Part shown: one piece after another, positions 16,888 to 23,567 of the stretch
Layout of the letters: every line of letters begins with the position of its first letter
How positions within the stretch are numbered: the stretch's first letter is position 1
Origin: an uncultured Lachnospiraceae bacterium
GTDB lineage: Bacteria; Bacillota; Clostridia; Lachnospirales; Lachnospiraceae
Direction: 5' to 3'
Assembly: GCA_948444865.1 (NCBI GenBank)
Contig: CAOJVE010000009.1
Location: 1 to 35,235, forward strand
DNA: 35,235 nucleotides
Notes under the pieces: generated by a model
The model's input: the letters and a program-made list of their open reading frames with translations, nothing else
Database searches by the model: none
Told to the model about the DNA's origin: nothing
Translations under genes and position numbers: made by a program

Positions 16888-17762
16888 CCCGTTCTTTCCT
16901 TTCCCTGCGAAAAAATTCTTCCAGCCGCACAGGGCGGATCCGTATCTGTTCCGCGCGTACCGCCTCCAGCTTTTTTTCCGCTTCCGCCCTGGACGCTTTT
17001 AAGATGCACAGATATCCCGGCGGATTCTTCTCCACTAATTCCGCTCCCAGCGCCTCCTGAAGCCGCCCCTCCTCCCAGTCATCCGGCAGAACAAACCGAC
17101 AGGTCTGGCGTCCGCCCTTCATCTCGCTGACTGCTCCATTAAAAACCAGCCGCCCCTCATTGAGCATGCCAACGCTGTCCGCAATGTCCTCCAGTTCCTG
17201 CAGGTTATGAGAGGAAACCAGCAGCGCGGCCCCTTTGTTCTTTGCATAATAATGAAGCATGGATCTCACCAGACGGCGCATGGCTTCATCCAGCCCGTCA
17301 AAGGCTTCATCCAAAAACAGATACTCCGCCTGCGCCGAGAGCGCCAAAATCAGACCTGCCTGCCGCTGCATCCCTTTGGAAAACCGGCTGATTTTCTTTG
17401 CCGGATCGATGCCGAAACATTCCGAAAGCCCCTCAAAGGTTTTCTCCCGCCATTTTGGATAATATCCCCCGGTAAAATCGCTGCATCTGCCGCAGAGACG
17501 CCTGGGGGAAGAAGCCCGCTTCCTCTGTCATAAAAAAACACCGCCGTTTCTTATCCGGATTTTCAAAGACAGGCTCCCCGCCGACCGCCGCCTGCCCGCC
17601 ATCCGGACGATAGACGCCGCAAAGTATTTTCATCAGAGTTGTCTTTCCCACCCCGTTATAGCCAATCAGCCCGTAAATCTCCCCTTTTTTCACCTGGAAA
17701 CTGACATCCCGAAGGACGGGAAAATGTCCGAATTTCTTTGAGATATGTGCCGCCTCTATCAT
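16859..17762 (-). pseudogene. ABC transporter ATPase for the adjacent permease, frameshifted in a homopolymer
   Basis: The ATG at 17762 overlaps the stop of the surface-protein gene (ATGA). The first part has MIEAAHISKKFG, Walker A GYNGVGKTT and a Q-loop region FFMTEEAGFFP. At 17466-17470 (five G on the coding strand) the frame is lost after QRFYRG. The other frame continues YYPKWREKTFEGLSECFGI, then ISRFSKGMQRQAGLILALSA (signature), EYLFLDEAFDGLD (Walker B) and LVSSHNLQELEDIAD (switch His), ending at 16859. Removing one G gives a 300-residue ATPase of normal length for this exporter class. A restart in the second half would lack Walker A, so the ATPase should be inactive unless the lesion is a sequencing error. 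Confidence 0.88.
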
Positions 17763-19243
17763 TTTCTCCCTCTTCGTTTCTTATATCCCACGGCAAAGGC
17801 CACCGCCGCCGCTCCGGCAATGACTGCCGCCGCTGCGGCCAGATATCCATAATGTCCAGACTTTCCCTCGTCCTCCTCCCATTTCTCCGTGGTCAGAATA
17901 TAATCGGAGCAGTGTTCCATGGGAAGGGCCACATAGCCATTTTCCACCGGAAGTCCTTCCGCCATCAGCTCAATGCCCTCTTCGGGATTATAGCAATAAT
18001 AATTCAGGCTTTCTCCGTCCGCAAAGCTTTCCGCCACCCGGATATACGCGGAAGCCTTTCCCGGAAGCTGTCCGTCATGGGCAAAGGAAAGGTACAGAGA
18101 ATCCGCGGCGGTTCCGTACGCGCAGCCTTCCAGGGGAGACGCGCCAACGTCGATGGCCATATCCATATCCTCCGCCCTCTCCAGATCCATCCCATAAAAT
18201 TCCCAGGTATACAGAATCGTTTCCGCCTCATCTTTCATCTGGAAATCCACGTACATTTCCTTTCCGAGGACGCTTTTCATCTCTTCTTTTCCCATCTTTC
18301 CCGGCTCTATGGGGACCATCAGAATATCGCCCCGGTCACTCTTAATTACATTGGCGCCGCCTTTCTCCCCTGTTCCCCGAACTTTCTTTTGGACATCTCT
18401 TTTCTGTGCGGCATCGTTCTTTTCTTTTTTATCCTCTTCTTTATTCTCTTCTTTCTTTGTCCGCTTCTTTTTCTGAGGCGCAGCTGTGGCTGCCGCTTTT
18501 TCTTCCGTTGACACGGCGCTGACCGCACTCGTCTCCTCCAAACTCGTATGGATGGCCGCTTCGTCCTCAGAATGCCCTGTAACCGACTCCGCTTCTATTT
18601 CCTCTTGCAAAATCCCTTCAACTTCATGATTTCCCGGATCCACCGGCTGCACGTCCAATCCGCTGCCGTCGGATTCACTGGATGCGCCTTTGCCGCCGCC
18701 AGCCTGTTCTTCTGCCGCCCCTTCTTTGACAGGAGCGATATCCTGCTCTGGGGGCGCCTCACTGACTGCAGGCTCTGTCACGGTCACATACACTTCTGTG
18801 GATGTGCTGGTAAACTGCCGCAGCGACGCAGTAACTGTAATCACCGCCGTTCCCGAAGAAACCCCGGTTATCTGCAAAATGCCGCCATCTATGTATTCCG
18901 CCGCCGCCACTCCTGGCGCGCTGGAAGTGACTGTCGCAAAAGCTTTGTATGTCTGGTAGTCTGTGCCGTTGCAGATGCACTCGCCATTTTCATCCAGACA
19001 GTTCTTTTCCCCGCAAATCTGGGGACACTCCGCCATCCCGCAGCCCGGAAGCTGACTGCTCTCATTGGGAGAAAAAGAAACGCTGACAGCCTCCGACTGC
19101 CCCGGCTCCAACGCCACTTCCTGTTTTCCCACAAATACCTGTACCGGGCCGCGTTCAAAATACCCATGAACCGACAATGGCTGCAGCAAACTTATGAGCG
19201 CAGCCAGAAAAATGGCCGTCCACATTCTCGTTATCCTCTTCAT
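17759..19243 (-). CDS. Cys-rich membrane-anchored surface protein, first gene of the 16-kb operon
   Basis: The start at 19243 (GGAAGGGG upstream, then a signal peptide, residues 1-27) gives 494 residues; a longer ATG at 19321 lies in the transcript leader without a site. Residues 32-157 look like a Big-like sandwich (VALEPGQSEAVSVSF ... ITGVSSGTAVITVTAS) interrupted by cysteines 68, 73, 77, 82, 89 and 91, spaced as in the 706-aa protein. A Glu/Ala/Lys-rich low-complexity linker follows at about 158-305. A compact domain covers 310-455 (DILMVPIEPGKM ... LPMEHCSDYILTTE). A C-terminal membrane helix and the basic tail KKRRGRK anchor it. No LPXTG is present. It is the gene nearest the consensus promoter and palindrome. 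I do not recognise a named family. Confidence 0.75.
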   Translation of the reverse strand: MKRITRMWTAIFLAALISLLQPLSVHGYFERGPVQVFVGKQEVALEPGQSEAVSVSFSPNESSQLPGCGMAECPQICGEKNCLDENGECICNGTDYQTYKAFATVTSSAPGVAAAEYIDGGILQITGVSSGTAVITVTASLRQFTSTSTEVYVTVTEPAVSEAPPEQDIAPVKEGAAEEQAGGGKGASSESDGSGLDVQPVDPGNHEVEGILQEEIEAESVTGHSEDEAAIHTSLEETSAVSAVSTEEKAAATAAPQKKKRTKKEENKEEDKKEKNDAAQKRDVQKKVRGTGEKGGANVIKSDRGDILMVPIEPGKMGKEEMKSVLGKEMYVDFQMKDEAETILYTWEFYGMDLERAEDMDMAIDVGASPLEGCAYGTAADSLYLSFAHDGQLPGKASAYIRVAESFADGESLNYYCYNPEEGIELMAEGLPVENGYVALPMEHCSDYILTTEKWEEDEGKSGHYGYLAAAAAVIAGAAAVAFAVGYKKRRGRK

Positions 19244-19330
19244 CCCAATCCCCTTCCATTTTCCAACGCCAAATACTGCGTAGATAGCCTCCCAAATAGA
19301 TACCCGCAGATAAATGTCCAAGTCTCTGTT

Positions 19331-19360
19331 AATCGTTATTTTTTATAAAAAATAACGATT
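19331..19360 (-). promoter_or_regulatory. Perfect 30-bp palindrome (probable operator) at the transcript start
   Basis: All 15 base pairs match; each half reads AATCGTTATTTTTTA. It begins 9 bases after the -10 box, covering about +4 to +33 of the predicted transcript. This position fits a repressor roadblock operator. The regulator is unknown, and none is encoded beside it. Confidence 0.75.
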
Positions 19361-19369
19361 GCTAAGCTC

Positions 19370-19398
19370 ATTATACACACAATCCCATAATCTGTCAA
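19370..19398 (-). promoter_or_regulatory. Consensus sigma-A promoter of the 16-kb operon
   Basis: On the minus strand TTGACA (19398-19393), 17 bases and TATAAT (19375-19370) match the consensus in all twelve positions. It points at the Cys-rich surface protein gene, 127 bases away. A promoter this strong with an immediate downstream palindrome suggests tight repression under most conditions. Confidence 0.85.
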
Positions 19399-19415
19399 CC
19401 GCTCCCACAGCGAAA

Positions 19416-19452
19416 CAATCAGAACCACCGGCTAAACCGATGGTTCTGATTG
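19416..19452. repeat. 12-bp inverted repeat upstream of the operon promoter
   Basis: CAATCAGAACCA (19416-19427) and TGGTTCTGATTG (19441-19452) are perfect complements around a 13-base loop. It lies at about -53 to -89 from the predicted start. There is no following T-run on either strand, so it is less likely a terminator than a second regulatory site. Confidence 0.5.
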
Positions 19453-19472
19453 TAAAAAAAGTCCATATTCTG

Positions 19473-19509
19473 AAAAAAGGAACGCCCCTGAAAGAAGCGT
19501 TCCTTTTTT
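19473..19509 (-). terminator. Rho-independent terminator after the sugar-binding protein gene
   Basis: GGAACGC (19479-19485) and GCGTTCC (19497-19503) form a stem with A-runs on the left and T-runs on the right, so it can work on both strands. It abuts the stop codon of the sugar-binding lipoprotein gene and insulates the 16-kb operon promoter. Confidence 0.9.
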
Positions 19510-20673
19510 TCATGGCAGCTGCGCCTTTGTATAATAACCGCTGTCTAAAAGAACTTCCCGGTAGTTCTTTTTGTCCACGGCGGCCGTCTCGCACAGATAG
19601 GCGGGAACGGCCTTTGTGCCGTTTTTGTACTGTTTTTGCTCGTTGGTCTCGGCTTTCTCGCCTTTCATGCAGTCCACCGCCATCTGGGCGCACTGCCGGG
19701 CCAGCGCCTGCGGGTCGCGGAACACGGACATGGCCTGATAGCCATCCTCGATGTTCTCCACGGCGGCCAGCTCCGCGTCCTGGCCGGTGATCAGGGGCCA
19801 GTCTTTTCCTTTGGTGTAGCCTTTATTTTCCAGGGCCGTCCGCACGCCGTAGGCCAGCGCGTCCGCCGACGTGCAGGCAATGTCCAGATGGCCGTCCAGA
19901 TAGTTGGCGTCCAGCAGCGCCTCGCAGTTCATCTCGGCCGTGTCCTGGGACTCGTACAAAATCGCCGCGTCCTCAAATTTCACCCGGCCCGATTTGCATA
20001 CCAGCCGGCCCGCGTCCAAGTACGGCTGCAGAACTTCCAGAATCCCCTGGTGCACCATTTTGGCGCTGTAGTCCTGGGGATCGCCCGCGAAAAATTCAAT
20101 GGTATAGACCGCCGCGTCTTTGCCGGCCTTGGCGTCTTTGAGCTCTTTTTCCTCAAGAATGTATTTCCCGATCTGGTGGCCCGCCTCCAGATTATCAAAG
20201 CCCGCGTAATAATCCACCGCGTCTGTGTCCATCACCAGCCGATCATAGGAAATCACTGGAATCTTGTTCTCCTTGGCCTTTTCCAGCGCCTCCGTCAGAT
20301 CCGCCGAGGGAACCGGCGCCACAATCAGACATTTCACTTTGCTCTCTGCCAGCTCTTCCAGCTGGCGGATCTGCTGCTTGGCGTCGTCCTCGGCAAATTC
20401 TGTCTGCGCTTGAAATCCCTCCTCTTTAAGATAAGTGTTCATAATCGCCGCCGCATGAATCCATTTCTCACTGGACTGGGACGGCAGGGAAATGCCCACT
20501 GTATTCCTGTTTTCCCCATTTTCCGAGAGCGCCTCGTCCAGAATGCTGCTGTTCTTTGATAAGGCCCGGGCCGGGCCTGCGTTCGCTTCGTCGTCGGCCG
20601 CCTCCTTCCCACACCCGGCCAGCCCCAGAACCAGGGCAAAACACAGCAGCGCGCTTCTGATTTTTATCCTCAT
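19510..20673 (-). CDS. Sugar ABC transporter binding lipoprotein (ChvE-like, periplasmic-binding-protein type 1 fold), orphan
   Basis: This 387-residue protein starts with a lipoprotein signal (FALVLGLAGC, Cys21; GAGGAGG upstream). It then shows the type 1 sugar-binding fold: VGISLPSQSSEKWIHAAAIMNTYLKEEGF, QIRQLEELAESKVKCLIVAPV, IPVISYDRLVMDTDAVDYYAGFDN and a C-terminal TGQDAELAAVENI ... QAMSVFRDP. These are marks of ChvE/xylose-binding-like proteins that feed aldoses to an ABC permease. No ATPase or permease gene lies next to it, so it either shares a transporter encoded elsewhere or acts as a chemosensory or regulatory ligand binder. It is alone between gatD and its own terminator. The frame is intact. 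Confidence 0.88.
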   Translation of the reverse strand: MRIKIRSALLCFALVLGLAGCGKEAADDEANAGPARALSKNSSILDEALSENGENRNTVGISLPSQSSEKWIHAAAIMNTYLKEEGFQAQTEFAEDDAKQQIRQLEELAESKVKCLIVAPVPSADLTEALEKAKENKIPVISYDRLVMDTDAVDYYAGFDNLEAGHQIGKYILEEKELKDAKAGKDAAVYTIEFFAGDPQDYSAKMVHQGILEVLQPYLDAGRLVCKSGRVKFEDAAILYESQDTAEMNCEALLDANYLDGHLDIACTSADALAYGVRTALENKGYTKGKDWPLITGQDAELAAVENIEDGYQAMSVFRDPQALARQCAQMAVDCMKGEKAETNEQKQYKNGTKAVPAYLCETAAVDKKNYREVLLDSGYYTKAQLP

Positions 20674-20795
20674 GAAAATCCTCCTCTTAAATATTTGTAT
20701 TCTATGTTATAGTCAGGCAGACGCGAAACATCCTTGCAATAACCCAGAGTTTGTTTATTTTGAACAAACGCGGACTACTGGCCATGATCGCCCGC

Positions 20796-21530
20796 CTACT
20801 TCAGCAGTCTTTTTACCATGTACGCGTTGGCCTCCCGCTCCTGCTTATCGTCCAGCGGCGCCAGCGTCCCGTCGCCGTATTTCCTCTCCAGGGCTTTTTT
20901 CAAAAGATAGTCGCAGATCTGGGGATTCTTGGGCAGCAGCGGGCCGTGCAGATAGGTGCCAATGACGTTCTTGTAAATAACCCCTTCGTAGCCGCTTTTG
21001 CCGTCGTTGCCCGAGCCGTACAGAACTTTTCCGAAGGGCTTGTTCCCCTGAATGTGCGTCCGGCCCCCGTGGTTCTCGAATCCCACAACTGGCATTTTGC
21101 ACAGCGGGCTTTGAAGGACGATGTTGTCGATGAGCCGGCCTTCGCCCTGCTCCGTGTACAGATCCACCAGGTTAAGCCCTTCGATGACGCCCTCCCGGGT
21201 GTTGTAATATTTGCCCAGCAGCTGGTAGCCGCCGCACACGGCCAGAACCACGCCGCCGCTTTCCACGTACTTCTGAAAATTCTCCCGGATTCTTTTTAGT
21301 TTTTCACAGACCAGCATCTGCTCCCGGTCGGAGCCGCCGCCCAGCAAAACGATGTCCAGCCGGGAAAAGTCCACGCTGTCCTCGCTCTCAAATTCCACGG
21401 TCTTCGCCTCAATGCCCCGCCACAGGCACCGCTTCATCAGACAGGCGATGTTTCCCCGGTCCCCGTACAGATTCAAAAGATCTGGATAGAGATGCCCGAT
21501 GGTCAGCGCCCTTTTTTCTTCCCTTTTCAT
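20796..21530 (-). CDS. gatD: Lipid II isoglutaminyl synthase, glutamine amidotransferase subunit GatD
   Basis: This 244-residue class I glutamine amidotransferase releases ammonia from glutamine for MurT, which amidates the D-Glu of the lipid II stem peptide at the inner membrane face. The nucleophile Cys99 lies in GGVVLAVCGGYQLLG and the catalytic His195 in GTYLHGPLLPKNP. IGHLYPDLLNLYGDRGN at the N-terminus is typical of GatD. Its ATG overlaps the murT stop (ATGA), so the two are translationally coupled. Length is normal for the family. Intact. Confidence 0.95.
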   Translation of the reverse strand: MKREEKRALTIGHLYPDLLNLYGDRGNIACLMKRCLWRGIEAKTVEFESEDSVDFSRLDIVLLGGGSDREQMLVCEKLKRIRENFQKYVESGGVVLAVCGGYQLLGKYYNTREGVIEGLNLVDLYTEQGEGRLIDNIVLQSPLCKMPVVGFENHGGRTHIQGNKPFGKVLYGSGNDGKSGYEGVIYKNVIGTYLHGPLLPKNPQICDYLLKKALERKYGDGTLAPLDDKQEREANAYMVKRLLK

Positions 21531-22864
21531 GACTTCTCCCCCTCCAGCCTTTTTAAGATATTCCGGGTGCTAAAAAGCGCGGTGTAGTTCACCAGCACGT
21601 ATAAATTGCCGCAGCCATCCACCACCCGGCCCCAGATGGCCGACTCCACGTCCGCTTCCAGTATGGACGGAATGTCTGCGTACTTCAACCGCAGCCGCAT
21701 ATCCTGGCAGCGAATGCCGCTGACTGTGATGGAATGAATCTGGTCTCCGGAAAATTTGTCAAAATCCACGTCCCACAGCCAGGATACGTCGGTGCCGTCC
21801 TGGTCGTTGTCGTTGATGACGATGATCAGGTCTTTCACGCGCTCGTCCGTCATCACCACCGCGATGTTCTGGTTGAATCCCGCCGGGTTCTTGGCCAGGT
21901 TCAGCACGATGGCCGTGTCCCGGATGCGGAAGCTCTCCATCCTGCCGTTTTCCGGATGGAAATCTTTTAACATCTGGTTAAAATGCTCCAGGGACAGTCC
22001 CGCGCATTTTCCCGCCGCGTAGGCCGCCAGGATGTTGTACACGTTGTAAAATCCCCGGTAGTTGGCCACGATGTGCGCCGCGCCCACCCGAAAAGAAATC
22101 TGATCCCCGACCTTAACTTCCCGGGCGTTATAGTCCAGAGACGGCCGGGAGAAGCCGCACTTGGGACAGGCGTAGTCCCCCAGCTGGCTGTAATGGTAGA
22201 ACCGGTAGGCCAACCGGGCGCCGCACCGACGGCAGAACCGCCCTTCCCGGATCTCCCGGTCGTCGGACTTGGCTGACTGTTCCCCGATGCCGTAAGTGAC
22301 CCAGGGATTCCTGCATTCCATGGACAAAAATGCGGACAAAGCGTCGTCCCCGTTGACGATCACTTCCATCTCCGGCGCGCTGTCCATGACCTCTTTTAAG
22401 ATTTCCATGGTCATGTCGATTTCCCCATAACGGTCCAGCTGATCCCGAAACAGATTGGTCAGCAGCATGTAATCTGGATGAAAATGGGGAAAAACATGGC
22501 GGGTGGAAGCCTCATCCACTTCAATGCACGCGTAATCCGCGTCGAGCCTGCCCCCCAGATCCGCCGCCAGCGCAAAAGCCGCCGCCACGCCGTTTATCAT
22601 GTTGGAGCCTGTGCGGTTGCAGACCACTTTCTCCCCCTCCGCCTCTAGGGCCGAACAGAGCAGATTGTTGGTGGTGGTCTTCCCGTTGGTGCCGCATACG
22701 ATAAATATTTTTTTTCGGACTTCCAAAGCCAGTTCCCGCAAAATGGGCGGGTAAATCAGAAGAGCCAGCTTCCCGGCCCAGGTGACTCCCTGCCTGCCCA
22801 TATATTTGCAGGCGGCGCAGGCCGCCTTTGCAGTCCAGACTGCCAGAACCTTTCTTACCTTCAT
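21527..22864 (-). CDS. murT: Lipid II isoglutaminyl synthase, Mur-ligase-like subunit MurT
   Basis: This 445-residue protein activates the alpha-carboxyl of D-Glu in lipid II with ATP and uses ammonia from GatD. ATP-binding GTNGKTTT lies at 58-65, and VDEASTRHVFPHFHPDYMLLTNLFRDQLDRYGE is the Mur-ligase middle region. The MurT-specific zinc ribbon has cysteines 211, 214, 233 and 236 (CRRCG and CPKCG). The C-terminal DUF1727-type domain contains DNDQDGTDVSWLWDVDF. I use the start at 22864, preceded by GGAGGAAAAA, rather than the ATG 30 bases upstream. It forms an operon with gatD and is divergent from spmB. Confidence 0.95.
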   Translation of the reverse strand: MKVRKVLAVWTAKAACAACKYMGRQGVTWAGKLALLIYPPILRELALEVRKKIFIVCGTNGKTTTNNLLCSALEAEGEKVVCNRTGSNMINGVAAAFALAADLGGRLDADYACIEVDEASTRHVFPHFHPDYMLLTNLFRDQLDRYGEIDMTMEILKEVMDSAPEMEVIVNGDDALSAFLSMECRNPWVTYGIGEQSAKSDDREIREGRFCRRCGARLAYRFYHYSQLGDYACPKCGFSRPSLDYNAREVKVGDQISFRVGAAHIVANYRGFYNVYNILAAYAAGKCAGLSLEHFNQMLKDFHPENGRMESFRIRDTAIVLNLAKNPAGFNQNIAVVMTDERVKDLIIVINDNDQDGTDVSWLWDVDFDKFSGDQIHSITVSGIRCQDMRLRLKYADIPSILEADVESAIWGRVVDGCGNLYVLVNYTALFSTRNILKRLEGEKS

Positions 22865-22911
22865 TTTTTCCTCCACTGTATCGCCTGTAATCAATCTATA
22901 TACAATGTCTC

Positions 22912-22940
22912 ATTATACATGAAATCTTTTCTCATTTCCA
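22912..22940 (-). promoter_or_regulatory. Probable murT-gatD promoter
   Basis: On the minus strand TATAAT (22917-22912) is preceded at 17 bases by TGGAAA (22940-22935), a weak -35. It lies about 48 bases before the murT start. Confidence 0.45.
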
Positions 22941-23018
22941 TATCAAACCCGCAAAAAGGGATGAACGCCCCGCCGCCTGCATACACATAGAAATAACAAA
23001 AAGAAAAACAGGCAGACC

Positions 23019-23555
23019 ATGAGATTCCTATTATTTCTATCCGAAGTCACCATCCCTCTGATTATTTTCTATATTGTTGCTTTTGGAATTTTGCAGAAAG
23101 TGAAAGTCTACGAGTCATTCATCGTCGGCGCCGAGGACGGCTTAAAGACCGTTGTCAAGATCCTGCCCACTTTAATCGGCCTGATGGTGGGCGTGGGCAT
23201 TCTGCGCGGCTCCGGTTTCCTGGATATGCTGGGAAAATATCTGGGCAAAATCACGGATCCTCTGGGCTTCCCCGCGCCTCTGGTGCCGCTGGCCTTTGTG
23301 CGCATGTTCTCCTCCTCGGCGGCCACGGGGCTTGCGCTGGACATTTTCAAAGAATACGGCACGGACTCCCACATCGGATTCATTGCCTCGCTGATGCTTA
23401 GCTGCACGGAGACGATTTTCTACACCATGTCCGTCTATTTTATGACCGCCAAAATCACAAAAACGCGCCATACTCTTTTCGGCGCGCTGTTGTCCACGCT
23501 GGCCGGCATCGCCATAAGCGTGGTATTGGTGCATTATTGTTTTGTCGGGGGATGA
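23019..23555 (+). CDS. spmB: Spore maturation protein B
   Basis: This 178-residue membrane protein matches SpmB: five or so hydrophobic helices with the nucleoside-recognition/Gate signature (ESFIVGAEDGLKTVVKILPTLIGLMVGVGILRGSGFLDML, then APLVPLAFVRMFSSSAATGLALDIF and SCTETIFYTMSVYF). SpmA and SpmB together support spore core dehydration in Bacillus. Here spmA is not adjacent: the upstream neighbour is divergent murT and the downstream one is convergent. A CATACACAT word at 22980-22988 resembles a mother-cell sigma-E -10, but no matching -35 was found. A GGGGGAT-GAAA-ATCCCCC hairpin overlaps the stop codon. The ribosome binding site is weak (AAACAGGCAG). Confidence 0.9.
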   Translation: MRFLLFLSEVTIPLIIFYIVAFGILQKVKVYESFIVGAEDGLKTVVKILPTLIGLMVGVGILRGSGFLDMLGKYLGKITDPLGFPAPLVPLAFVRMFSSSAATGLALDIFKEYGTDSHIGFIASLMLSCTETIFYTMSVYFMTAKITKTRHTLFGALLSTLAGIAISVVLVHYCFVGG

Positions 23556-23567
23556 AAATCCCCCTTT
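23547..23567 (+). terminator. Terminator hairpin overlapping the spmB stop
   Basis: GGGGGAT (23547-23553), a GAAA loop and ATCCCCC (23558-23564) are followed by TTT. The stem includes the last codon and stop of spmB. Confidence 0.7.

Noticed and set aside
5754-17470. Phase-variable homopolymer tracts in the binding protein and ATPase genes
   Set aside because: The runs are only 3-5 bases long, too short for frequent slippage, and no promoter tract or longer repeat accompanies them.
4590-17480. Programmed ribosomal frameshifting as the explanation of the split genes
   Set aside because: The junctions lack a common slippery heptamer with downstream structure, shift in different directions, and one gene has a plain nonsense codon, so decay or sequencing error is simpler.
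9480-19243. Sortase anchoring of the surface proteins
   Set aside because: No LPXTG-like motif followed by a membrane helix and basic tail was found in any of the three proteins; the 494-aa protein has only the helix and basic tail.
20749-20769. GTTTGTT/AACAAAC inverted repeat between gatD and the sugar-binding gene
   Set aside because: Only 7 bp, AT-rich and without a T-run, so it is not a convincing terminator or operator.
22979-22988. Sigma-E-type sporulation promoter for spmB
   Set aside because: A CATACACAT word fits the -10, but no -35 at the proper distance was found.
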